Below are positions 1 through 8,370 of a stretch of 64,000 bases of DNA, one piece after another. Under the pieces are notes generated by a model. The model was not told the DNA's origin. It saw only the letters and a list, made by a program, of their open reading frames with translations, and ran no database searches. The translations under genes were made by a program, and so were the position numbers. Numbering within the stretch: position 1 is the first letter of the stretch; every line of letters starts with the position of its first letter. The stretch spans positions 18,385,001 through 18,449,000 of the forward strand of contig NC_133566.1 of NCBI RefSeq assembly GCF_048773025.1, given 5' to 3'. Source of the stretch: Camelus bactrianus. Taxonomy: Eukaryota; Chordata; Mammalia; Artiodactyla; Camelidae.

Positions 1-65
1 ATGTTAGACCTAAGGAACATTGATAAGATTGCATATCAATCGCTTTCAGGATGACTTATAGATGT

Positions 66-134
66 GCACTTTGTCTCTCTCTCTCTCCCACTCTCTCTCT
101 CTCCTCCTATCTCTTTCTCTCTCTCTCTCCCCCA
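66..134. repeat. CT-rich simple repeat
   Basis: Nearly continuous (CT)n with a few interruptions. Low-complexity polypyrimidine tract, no coding content. Confidence 0.85.
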
Positions 135-1155
135 CAAGCAGTTTAGAATTTATTCAAAGATCTAACTTTGCCAGAGGCCACATGGGAAGCTGCTTCAGTG
201 ATGAGTTTGTAGATGAGGAACCCTGAGTGCAGAGATCCTTAATATGTATGTTGTTCATTGTATCTGAGGGCAAAGGATGTCTCAACCACCGCTTTGTGAC
301 TGTGTTATGTTACAGCAAACATCACAGCAACCATCCCTTATGATCCTACTGTGTGTGATCTTCTGATAATCATCTTTTATTTAAAGCAGTAGCAAATACT
401 ACTTTAAAATAGTCATTTACTTGTGCTCTCCAATGTCCAGTTTACTCACTTAGGAGCATACATCCTTTGTACGGTCACACCAAAGAAAACGTAAGCATAT
501 GTATACATCATTTAAAATTGTATTTATACATTGCTCATGAATATTGAGAATTCTATTAGGCAATATCAGTGTTTATTTTTTATCAGAATTGGTACAGCCT
601 TATTGTTTCTGAAAACCACAAAATGAATGTACTCACGTAACCTTAAAAATCTAAGCTACAATATACAGAACAGTAGGAAGGGAACAAGGCATCGTTCCTT
701 TTTCTTCCACAACAACACGCCTCTGTAATTGTCTTCAGGAGATAACCGCTGAGCACAGTTTGTCGTACTTCCTTCAACCATTAGCCTGTATTTACATCCA
801 TATATATTCAATTAAAATGGATTCATAACATCATACAATATATGCCACTCAGCCTGTATCTTAACAATCACCTTCCATGTGACTATAGAGAAACCCACTC
901 CATCTTCTTATTGGCTGCCTTGTGCTCCATTGCAAAGCTCTGTCTATGATAATTAGTTTATGATGAAGATTTCAGTTATTTTTCTATTTTTTTACCTTTT
1001 AAGCGACACTTTAATGAGCAGTCTTGTGTATACATTTGAGCCTACTTTTCTACTCATTTCCAACCCTAGGACAGTCTAAGGAGTTTCCTTTTTCTCCCCT
1101 CACCCCGGTGCTTCCTACCATGTGTACTGCTTCCCCTGGGGGACTTCACCCCCAG

Positions 1156-1385
1156 AGTCTGGTCTACAGAACGGTGCAATTAAGTGCTTGAGCCCTGAGT
1201 TCAAATCCCAGCCCTACCACTCTCCGCCATGAGCAAGTGACTTAACCTTTCTGCACTCAAGGTTCCTCATCTACAAAATAAAGGATAATATTAGCTTCCA
1301 GTTCCTAGATTTGGGGGGATAATTCAATAGCGATCCATGTACAATGTCTGGCCCTTTGTAAATGCTCAATAAATTTCAACTATTA
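1156..1385 (+). repeat. MIR SINE
   Basis: Reads like the MIR consensus from the tRNA-like part ('gagttcaaatcccagccctaccact') through 'aagtgacttaacctttctg', 'cctcatctacaaaata' to 'gtaaatgctcaataaat'. Old and diverged. Confidence 0.8.
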
Positions 1386-2849
1386 CAATTGGTGTTGCTT
1401 GCATCTCTGCAGAGAAAGCCACTTTCTATCCTCTTTACTATTCATGTTGACTGTGTCCTCGGGCAACTATTTTGCACACTTAATTTCCACCCTCTTCTCT
1501 CTACCTCCAAATTGATGTCTCGCTTTCCTCATCTTCGGGTGAGACCCACTGCTGACTTTGCTATTCGAGGCAACTAGCAAAGCTCTCCAGGCCGACTCTA
1601 ATCTTCGGAATTATAATCACAGTTTCTCTTGTAAACCTCACTATCACAGCAGTCAGCATCCGCCCTTTATCAGCTCCGATCTATTATTGATTTTCAATTA
1701 TTTGCTGTTGGGGCTTTTTTTTTTTCTTTTTTCCAGCAAATGTTTGCTGAGCATTTGCCAAGTTAAGAACCTGGCCTGGGTCTTCCAAATATAAGACAAT
1801 GAAACATCAAACAGCTTACAGTCCAGGAGCGTAACAAGAATCTTAAAGCAGAGAAGAGCAATTAGGTGTTCTAGGCCCAGTGACCTGCCTCTGTACTCAA
1901 CACAATGTCACTTGCTGGGGGACGATCCACAAAAAGGTCTCTCTTGAGTTGAGTCCTGAAAAACAATTAGTTGTTCACAAGTTAATCCAGGTGAGCAAAG
2001 GTGTTTCCAAGCAGATGGAGAGTTTTGTAAAAGGTGAAGGACTGTAAGGGTTTTCGGGTGGTGGGAACAACGGATGCTGAGGTGAGGATGGAAGGTTAAG
2101 AGGCAAACAGAACTTCAATAAATGAAGCTGGACTCACAGCAGAATGAGGTCTTCAATGTCCTTGATGGGGTTACTATGGAAACACCAAGGCACACAGTGA
2201 TTCCCTGGCAGCTCCAAAAACTTCATGCACCCGGTTCAGTTCAATGAGACACGGTGGGTACCCCTGGGGGGTACCTGTCCTGTGACCACAGACAACCAAC
2301 CAAGTCAAGTCTGCTTTTCTTCTCTGTTGGTCTTTGGTTTTGTTTCACACGTCAGTGATAGCTTCATTCCGCAGTAGATTTCAAAGTCAGACATGGGCCT
2401 TGATTGGATACACATTTAGTCTATCTTTTTGTGAAACAACATTGTGACAAAGCGAGGCTCAAATAGGAAAACGTTCTTTACTGATTACTAACTCAGAGAA
2501 GCTAAGGTTTCCTCTAATGACACCGAATGAGGTTCAGGGTTATTATCATGATAATTTGCAAAATTTTTTTCATGTTCTTGTCTTTCTGTGTAATTTACAT
2601 TCAACCTACTTTCCAAAAACTAAGTAAATAAAAAGCAGCTGTCCAGATGTGGTAGATTGCCTGAAAAAAAAAAAAAGTGGGGGGGACCATCAGACCATAG
2701 GCATAAATAAATCATCTTTTAGGATTTTAGGTTTTGCCTAAGAAGACAAACATTGTCTGTCAGAGAAGGCCCAGGGCTTCCACACCTGCTTGAAAAGGGA
2801 GTTAAGCTTCAGTAGCTGACCCGAGGCTCTGTTCCCCTTGGGTGAGACG

Positions 2850-2888
2850 AGTTTTTGCACAGCCAGTCAACAGAGAGCCATCACTGTG
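2850..2888 (+). other. 23-RSS of IGKJ1
   Basis: Nonamer AGTTTTTGC (2850-2858, 7 of 9 to GGTTTTTGT), a spacer of exactly 23 bp, then a perfect CACTGTG heptamer (2882-2888) abutting J1. This orientation and spacer length are the standard Jk type, which pairs with 12-bp-spacer Vk signals. Confidence 0.93.
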
Positions 2889-2926
2889 GAGGACGTTAGG
2901 CCAGGGAACCAAGCTGGAAATCAAAC
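2889..2926 (+). CDS. IGKJ1: IGKJ1, kappa joining segment 1
   Basis: A 38-bp germline J segment that encodes the end of CDR3 and framework 4 of a kappa light chain after V-J joining. Read from 2890 it gives RTLGQGTKLEIK plus one C that completes the first codon of IGKC. It is followed by a splice donor GTGAGT at 2927. The end GTKLEIK is standard, but the conserved FGxG motif reads LGQG: the TTA codon at 2896-2898 replaces Phe by Leu. This could be a functional variant, a lightly damaged segment or an assembly error. The RSS is good (perfect heptamer, 23-bp spacer), so it should rearrange. It is the first of five J segments spaced about 310-365 bp. Confidence 0.93.
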
Positions 2927-3213
2927 GTGAGTAAAATCCAAACTTTCCTTGCTCTGTTGCCTGTGTCTCATGGTCCCTGTGTCTCTGATGTGATCCACAA
3001 GCTGACTCTTTGAACCCGGACTGACATCCTCCAGGGCAAAGCTAGAGCTAAGTCTGTAGCCCAACTGGAGAGCTGGTAGCACATTTTCTGTGACGAACAA
3101 GAGCCAGGCGTTGGGTGAGAATAATTGGTCAGAGTGATAGTTTTTCAGAAATTGCCTGGGGAGCAAAGCCTATGTTCTGAACAGAGCTTTGATCGATGGT
3201 CAGGAAGGGAACC

Positions 3214-3252
3214 GGTTTTTGTACAGGAGAGAGGTTAAGAGGAACTGTAGTG
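3214..3252 (+). other. RSS of IGKJ2, heptamer degenerate
   Basis: The nonamer GGTTTTTGT (3214-3222) is perfect. A strict 23-bp spacer puts the heptamer at TGTAGTG (3246-3252), only 3 of 7 to CACTGTG but ending in GTG. Two other placements match 5 of 7: AACTGTA at 3243 (spacer 20) and TAGTGTG at 3248 (spacer 25). None is consensus at normal spacing. Confidence 0.7.
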
Positions 3253-3291
3253 TGTATAGTTTCGGCAGTGGGACCAGGCTGGAAATCAAAC
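3253..3291 (+). CDS. IGKJ2: IGKJ2, kappa joining segment 2
   Basis: A 39-bp J segment, one base longer than the others, as in human IGKJ2. From 3255 it reads YSFGSGTRLEIK plus the splice-split C, then donor GTGAGT at 3292. The FGxG motif (FGSG) is intact, so the joined product would be a normal framework 4. I chose the start by the exact 23-bp spacer and by likeness to human J2, which also begins TGTA. The upstream heptamer is poor, so rearrangement may be rare despite a perfect nonamer. Confidence 0.9.
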
Positions 3292-3524
3292 GTGAGTACT
3301 TTTTTCAGCTGATTCTTTGCTGTTTCTGTCTACTTGGCTTGCTTTTTGCTCTTTTTTGCATGTTTTCATTAATTAGGTGTCAGGGATAAAGCAAATTCCA
3401 TTCCCAGATCAGGTGCTAAGGAGGGAAAAATTGTTCCATGGAAGGCTAGCTGATGACTAATTTTTAAGATTTCCAGATTAAAATCACTAAATTGGGGGAG
3501 ATGGCTTGCTTCCTATTCAAGGTA

Positions 3525-3563
3525 GATTTTTATAGGCATGGGAGTTAAGGGTGAATCACTGTG
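3525..3563 (+). other. 23-RSS of IGKJ3
   Basis: Nonamer GATTTTTAT (3525-3533, 7 of 9), 23-bp spacer, perfect CACTGTG heptamer (3557-3563) directly before J3. Confidence 0.92.
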
Positions 3564-3601
3564 GTTCAATTTTGGCTCAGGGACCAAACTGGAGATCAAA
3601 C
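3564..3601 (+). CDS. IGKJ3: IGKJ3, kappa joining segment 3
   Basis: A 38-bp J segment. From 3565 it reads FNFGSGTKLEIK plus the split C, followed by donor GTAAGT at 3602. FGSG and the GTKLEIK end are intact and the heptamer is perfect, so it looks functional. Numbering follows genomic order; orthology to human IGKJ3 is inferred from position only. Confidence 0.93.
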
Positions 3602-3859
3602 GTAAGTACATCTTCATGCAATAATTTGTGAAGTTTTTTGTCCTATTGTATCATTTGTGCAAGTTTATGGCATTTTGGTTAAATAAGCCATGCCCGGTGA
3701 CCCAAAAGTACATGGCAGAAAACCAGAAAAGAGCCAGTTTTTAAGCTGAGCAAACAAATTGTCGAGTTTGCGAGGAGCATAAGGTATGGAGACAAAAAGG
3801 AAGAAATAGCCAGATTTTTCTCCAAATTAGCCTTTCTTATGTAATTGGCTTCTCAAGGA

Positions 3860-3898
3860 GGTTTTTGTCGAGGGGAGTGTATTAGAGCCCTCACTGTG
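3860..3898 (+). other. 23-RSS of IGKJ4, consensus
   Basis: Perfect nonamer GGTTTTTGT (3860-3868), 23-bp spacer, perfect heptamer CACTGTG (3892-3898). It is the only J in the cluster with both elements at consensus. Confidence 0.95.
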
Positions 3899-3936
3899 GG
3901 TTACGTTCGGCCAGGGGACCAAGCTGGAACTCAAAC
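3899..3936 (+). CDS. IGKJ4: IGKJ4, kappa joining segment 4
   Basis: A 38-bp J segment. From 3900 it reads VTFGQGTKLELK plus the split C, then donor GTAAGT at 3937. FGQG is intact. The penultimate Ile of LEIK is Leu, a conservative change seen in some mammalian J segments. With the strongest RSS of the cluster it is predicted to be used often (inference from RSS quality only). Confidence 0.94.
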
Positions 3937-4016
3937 GTAAGTGCACTTTTCTACTCCTTTTTCTTATAGAGTTGTGAAATTTGAGGGGTTTTATGTTTGT
4001 GATATGAGTTAAGGTC

Positions 4017-4059
4017 GATTCTGGAGAGAATGGGACTCGTCTGAAAATCAGATGAGTAC
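4017..4059 (+). pseudogene. Decayed Jk-like relic between J4 and J5
   Basis: The text GGGACTCGTCTGAAAATCAG (4032-4051), followed after one base by TGAGTAC, aligns well with the end of J2 and its donor. In the J frame it gives GTRLKIR, preceded by SGEN where FGxG should be. The GT of the splice donor is lost and no convincing heptamer exists; a nonamer-like ggttttatg sits at 3987-3995. It lies only about 80 bp after J4, off the regular spacing of about 320 bp. It is most simply an old duplicated and decayed J, but a chance match cannot be fully excluded. Confidence 0.45.
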
Positions 4060-4175
4060 GGGACAGAACATCCATTTGTCTCAAGGAGGAGCAAAGAGCT
4101 AGTTAGTTGACATGGCATCTAAACCGCCAGATTTTCTCTGTATCTGACAATCTAATGAGGTAAGCAGCAAAAAGA

Positions 4176-4214
4176 GGTTTCTGCTGAGAGGCAAGTAGTT
4201 AAGTTAATACAGTG
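4176..4214 (+). other. 23-RSS of IGKJ5, weak
   Basis: Nonamer GGTTTCTGC (4176-4184, 7 of 9), 23-bp spacer, heptamer TACAGTG (4208-4214, 5 of 7). The coding-side GTG is kept, so the signal may work at reduced efficiency. Confidence 0.85.
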
Positions 4215-4252
4215 GATCACCTTTGGCAAGGGGACACATCTGGAGATTAAAT
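4215..4252 (+). CDS. IGKJ5: IGKJ5, kappa joining segment 5
   Basis: A 38-bp J segment. From 4216 it reads ITFGKGTHLEIK, followed by donor GTAAGT at 4253. FGKG is intact. Its last base is T, where the other four J segments have C. Because IGKC begins with GG, a J5 chain would carry TGG (Trp) at the junction codon, where the others give CGG (Arg). The His in GTHLEIK is also unusual. Both RSS elements are off consensus, so it is probably a minor-use segment. Confidence 0.92.
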
Positions 4253-5057
4253 GTAAGTAATTTTTTTCTACCACCTTCTGAAATTTGGGTCTAAATGCCA
4301 GTGTTGGCTTTTAGAGGCTTCAGTATGAGTTTTTGTGGAGATGGATGAATGAAGCATTTCAGATTTATTATCAGCTTAATAAGTTAAACTCAGCTCCAAA
4401 ACTGGATTTGCAGACAAAAAGATTAATGTCATCCAAATTGAATGATTCAAAGGAAAAAAAATTAGTGTAGATGAAAAAGGAATCCTTGCAGCTCTAAAGA
4501 TCAAAAGTGAATTAATTTTTACTGAGCTTGGCCAAATATTGTATTGATTTTTGCTTGTAAGTATAGTACAGAAAAGAAGACAAATGTATTTCTTAGTCTG
4601 TTTTCTGTCTTCTGTTATTATTTTATAAGGTAACAATAGAATCAGTAGGATGCACTAAAAAATCAGAAGTTGGAAAAGTATAGCTTTTGTGTAAAAGATG
4701 CCGCTTAATTGAAAATCAGCAGCAATGTCATTTTTAGTCTAAAATGTGATCAATTGTCACTATTCAGAAAATCTACACAGATTCTTGACAGATAGCTCCT
4801 TTTTTAAAAGTCTAATTTCTATTTGAGTCTAAACTAGGAATGATCTTGACAGAGATCTCTTTTTTTAATCCAATTTCTATTATTAGACTGAGCTTGAAAT
4901 GATCTTCTTGTAACGGAGAAAAGATCGTTGCCCCCCAAAATCTCAGTTTTGAAAAAAATTTGTTTAAATGAAAGAAAATAAAATAATTGAATTTTTAAAT
5001 GGCCACAGGCTTGTAGAAAAATAGGAGATATTTTAATGAGCATGTTCTTTTACTTGC

Positions 5058-5258
5058 TTGTTGTTCCTTGGCGGTGCTTTTATACCGCCAGAGGCCGCGG
5101 CAAGGCTAGCGGGGTATGTAGACCTCACCGCAGTCTTTTTCGTAATAGAACGACCTTGGCCGCCAGGCCCCAGGGCTCCGGGGGTCGCGCCCTTGGCCGC
5201 TAAAGGCCGCGGCAGCCCCGCGATCGCCCGTTCAACTGCGCTGTGGCCTCCTTCCTGC
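5058..5258. other. GC-rich, CpG-rich island in the J-C intron
   Basis: About 200 bp of GC-rich sequence with many CpGs and repeated GGCCGC-type words (aggccgcggca occurs twice) sits inside a strongly AT-rich intron. It ends directly at a CACAGTG heptamer. As I recall, the human J-C intron also has a GC-rich stretch beside its intron RSS, so this is likely the orthologous block and not an insertion. Overlapping open frames on both strands are by-products of composition and are not called as genes. Confidence 0.6.
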
Positions 5259-5286
5259 CACAGTGATTCAAACAATGTCGCTAACA
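5259..5286 (+). other. Intron RSS (iRSS) candidate, 12-spacer type
   Basis: A perfect heptamer CACAGTG (5259-5265), a 12-bp spacer, then TCGCTAACA (5278-5286), which matches only 4 of 9 bases of ACAAAAACC. In human, a 12-type intron RSS in this part of the J-C intron recombines with the KDE to delete IGKC. Position (1 kb after J5, 1.2 kb before the enhancer) and the GC-rich upstream block support the call; the nonamer is weak. Confidence 0.6.
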
Positions 5287-5339
5287 GAAGGGAAATAGAA
5301 ATGGACAGGAGCTACCATGGGGAAAACAGAAAAGCTTGA

Positions 5340-6430
5340 TTTTTATAAGAGATTGCATAAATAAAATTCATGTTATCATATCCTCTTAATAAAAATTTCC
5401 ATTAGGGGACTGTAAGAACTTAAAGCTATTTTGTTTTCAGTGATATGTAATAATTTTGATATCCTCTCATCAAATGTTATTTAAGTACTTAAAGCTCAAT
5501 CCAAAAGGCATATATGTGTATAGAAAGAAATATATATAGAAATACATGTATATATAAACTCTTGCAGGGCAAAATCCTCATCAGCAAAAATCTAATTGAA
5601 GGCCAGCAGCCTGGCTGCTCAGCTTTTAGTCAATTAATTTTTGCTAAGTTCAAAGTAAATACCATTAAGGTATATTAGCTGATAGAAAAACAAAAGATAA
5701 ATTTGTAACATGTTTTTAATTTTCAGAAATGTAATGGCTTCGGTAGGATTATATTTCAGGTGTACAAAATATCTAAACATATTTAGATGCCATTAATAAA
5801 ACCTAATGTAAATATATTTTGCAGTCCTTCATCCTGTGATAGGAAACTTTCAATCTGGGTATTTTAACCGCACACCCTCCGAAATAGTTGAGTGATTTGT
5901 TATTGCCATTGGTGTTTATTCCAGCTAATTTCAAACGTGATGCTTAAAAAAGATTATTTTTGGTTTGCAACAGCCTGACAGGACTGTTTTAGGGCCATTT
6001 TAAAACTCTTTTCAAACTATTTAAACTATTTCAGTATTTTTAACTATTCTAAAACTCTTGAATGAATGTTAAACCATATTAAAAGCTAATGTCCGGCAAG
6101 AATTTCTATATGCAGTATGTTCATTGTTTACTATTTTAATGCAGGATAGAAAATTTAAAGCTATCAAGGAATGACCCAAATAGAAGTTATCTTTCTTGAT
6201 TATTTCCCCTCGTTTTCCTCTAGAATTCGTATTATTTTGCTGCCAAGGCTATTTTATAACACTCTCGGAAAAAAAAATAGTAATGAAGGTTAAAAGAGAA
6301 GAAAATACGGAAACATTAAAAATTCAGTAGCTTATGTTGAACTGCTTGGTTAACATGGAGGTTTATGGCTCTATAAAGGTGTATAGCTTTATAAAAAACC
6401 TGCTCGCCGTCTGCTGACTTCTCCCAGCAA
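5340..6430. promoter_or_regulatory. AT-rich matrix-attachment-like region
   Basis: Continuous AT-rich sequence immediately upstream of the intronic enhancer. Blocks such as 'aaataccattaaggtatatta' (about 5657-5677) and 'tgtacaaaatatctaaac' (about 5761) match the conserved mammalian J-C intron as I remember it. In mouse the kappa matrix attachment region occupies this position. Function here is inferred from position and composition. Confidence 0.55.
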
Positions 6431-6439
6431 AGGAGACTT

Positions 6440-6640
6440 GTTACTTAACCCTTGCTCTCCCAACCGAGGCTCTGAAGTCCCACAAAGGGGATTTCCAGCA
6501 GGCCATCTGGCAGCTGCTCAAGGTCACAAGTGACACTAGCCAGTTCCTCTCAGGCAGGTGGCCTAATTACAGTTGACCCCTCCTGGTCTGGCTGAATATT
6601 TCCCCATACGGTGACAGTCATCATGCCAGGGCCCGGGTCT
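6440..6640 (+). promoter_or_regulatory. Intronic kappa enhancer (iEk) core
   Basis: The B-cell enhancer that drives kappa transcription and locus recombination. Visible sites in order: NF-kB site GGGGATTTCC (6487-6496), E-box CATCTG (kE1, 6504-6509), a second E-box CAGCTG (6511-6516), the conserved block ggcaggtggcc with E-box CAGGTG (kE2, 6555-6560), then 'attacagttgacc'. The order and intervening text match mouse and human iEk. The kE3 site that follows in both (CATGTG in mouse, CATATG in human) reads CATACG here (6605-6610) and is no longer an E-box. It lies about 600 bp before IGKC. Confidence 0.9.
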
Positions 6641-7229
6641 CCCTTTGTGAGCCGTGGGAGAATTGCTGCCCTGGTCACAGAGGGCGAAGGGGCCGACCCC
6701 GACCCCGACACAGACTCAGGGCTTGGGGCTCATTCTGCAGGCTGAGTCTCGCCCCAAAACAGCCAAAGGACGGCCAGGAAGGGAAAGGCAGCCTGCCATC
6801 ACTGCACAGTCCTAGGAGAGGCACGGAGGAAATGATCTGTGCAGGACCTGCTCTTGCTTCTCAACTCTGAGGGCGCCCGATGAAATGCTCTTTGTTTCTT
6901 TGCCTGAAGCACTGTGTTTATTGCAGAGGCAGGGACCATAGATGAAGGAAAGAAAGGTGAGCTCAGAAAAGCACACAAAGAGGCCTCAGAATGGCTGCAA
7001 AGAGTTCCAATAAAACAATCTAGAACTTTCCTAAGGGGCAGGGGAGAGGGAAGAACTCAAAATCCTGGCGATTAGAAATACGCTTCCTAGTTGCTCCCTC
7101 AGTCCTATAGAACAAGCAAGCTGCTCTCTGTGCGTCTGCCCGCGGGCTCCGGGATGGGCCACAAACCCCGCACCCCAGGGGCGAACCTCCCTGTCACTTA
7201 ATCACCATTCTCCCTGCTTCCTTCCTCAG

Positions 7230-7552
7230 GGGCTGATGCCAAGCCATCCGCCTCCATCTTCCCACCGGCTAAAGAACAGTTAGAGACCGAAAGTGCCACC
7301 ATCGTGTGCATGGTGTCTAACTTCTACCCCAAAGACATCAGCGTCAAGTGGAGAGTGGACGGGGTGAGCCAGAGCAGCGGCGTCCAGACGAGCATCTCGG
7401 ACCAGGACAGCAAGGACAACACCTACAGCCTCAGCAGCTACCTGACGCTGCCCAGCTCGGAGTACCAACAGCACAACCTCTACGCCTGCGAGGTCACCCA
7501 CAGGACCCTGTCCTCCGCCGAGGTCAGGAGCTTCGACCGGAGACACTGCTGA
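7230..7552 (+). CDS. IGKC: IGKC, immunoglobulin kappa constant region
   Basis: The single exon for the constant domain of kappa light chains, secreted or on the B-cell surface as part of immunoglobulin. The acceptor CTTCCTCAG ends at 7229. The exon starts GGG CTG ATG in sequence; with the J-derived C it reads R A D A K P S A S I F P P, ending FDRRHC and TGA at 7550-7552. This gives 107 residues, the usual length. The Ig-fold cysteines are in TIVCMVSNF and YACEVTH, the core Trp in VKWRVDG, and the final Cys that bonds to the heavy chain is present. QDSKDNTYSLSS is the family motif. There is no start codon because the exon is always spliced to a rearranged V-J. Open frames on the opposite strand and in other frames are shadows of this GC-rich exon. 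Confidence 0.98.
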
Positions 7553-7729
7553 GCGAGCGCCCACGGGCTCCGGCACGGGGCTCCGCCCCAGCCTCCGCCC
7601 GCTCCCTCCCTCGGGCCTCCTCAGGCCCTTTCCCCACTGGAGACCCTCCCCTGTGACAATCCACCAGCCCCTCTCCCCACCCCTCCCCCTCCCCCCTTTG
7701 GCTTTAATCATGCTAATGTTGGGGCGGTG

Positions 7730-7739
7730 AATAAATAAA
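7730..7739 (+). terminator. IGKC poly(A) signals
   Basis: Two overlapping AATAAA hexamers (7730-7735 and 7734-7739) about 180 bp after the stop codon, following a pyrimidine-rich 3' UTR. 'tgtgatttctctctcc' lies just downstream. Confidence 0.85.
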
Positions 7740-8370
7740 GTGAATCTTTGCACCTGTGATTTCTCTCTCCTTCCTCATTTCAGGTTCTTATACGTTGTTT
7801 TTCTAATTACCTAGTTCATCTTCCAAGGAACCAAACCCTGAGTTGCTAAAAAGTACACCATCAGTTATAAAAATCCTCCTCCTCCGTTCTCCCCTGCCCT
7901 GCTGTCCTCTACAAGGAACCCACAAGGCACCTACCTTCACCCCCCTCTCCCAGGCCAATCGCTTCTTTGATTTCCCCCCTCAGCCAGCCCTCAGAGTCCT
8001 TTGAAGGGTGACAGTTCTTACGGTCACATATTCTTTGATCCAGTTGAATCCAGTTACCCCAAAGCAAATCTTTCAAAAGAAGGGAACAGCTAAGAAAGAG
8101 AGTCATTCATTGCAACACTGTGTAAAAGAACAGAACAGTGACAACAGCCGTGAACAAGCAGCAGGGACGTGTTTGGGGCCAGTACAGTGCTTCAACTTAA
8201 GGGACTATATGATGTCTTCATTCCATTTTAAACACAATACGTACGTAGTGAGGGCCTCCTATTTGCCAAGGACCACACTGAGTTCTTTTCACAACCTAAT
8301 TTAATTCTCACTGCACTGCCAGGTTAAAAACGTTCATTGAAATGCTGGTCAGGGGCTACAAAGCTGAGAG

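Larger units (their letters stand above)
1..2849. other. Flank upstream of the Jk cluster, no gene seen
   Basis: No Vk gene, RNA gene or credible open frame is visible. The stretch holds a CT-rich simple repeat, a MIR copy, and short A-rich tracts (for example near 2663). In other mammals the germline (sterile) kappa transcripts start within a few kb upstream of J1, so a promoter may lie here, but I could not recognise one by motif. Confidence 0.6.

Noticed and set aside
2831-2849. Possible KI/KII-type regulatory sites just upstream of J1
   Set aside because: The text 'gttccccttgggtgagacg' looks conserved, but I could not recall the motif well enough to support a call.
4328-4336. Nonamer-like AGTTTTTGT after J5
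   Set aside because: No heptamer 22-24 bp downstream and no J-like coding sequence follows.
5033-5339. Overlapping open frames on both strands in the intron GC island
   Set aside because: Explained by base composition; no family likeness.
7280-7753. Open frame of 157 codons antisense to IGKC
   Set aside because: A shadow of the GC-rich third-codon positions of IGKC; it encodes no known domain.
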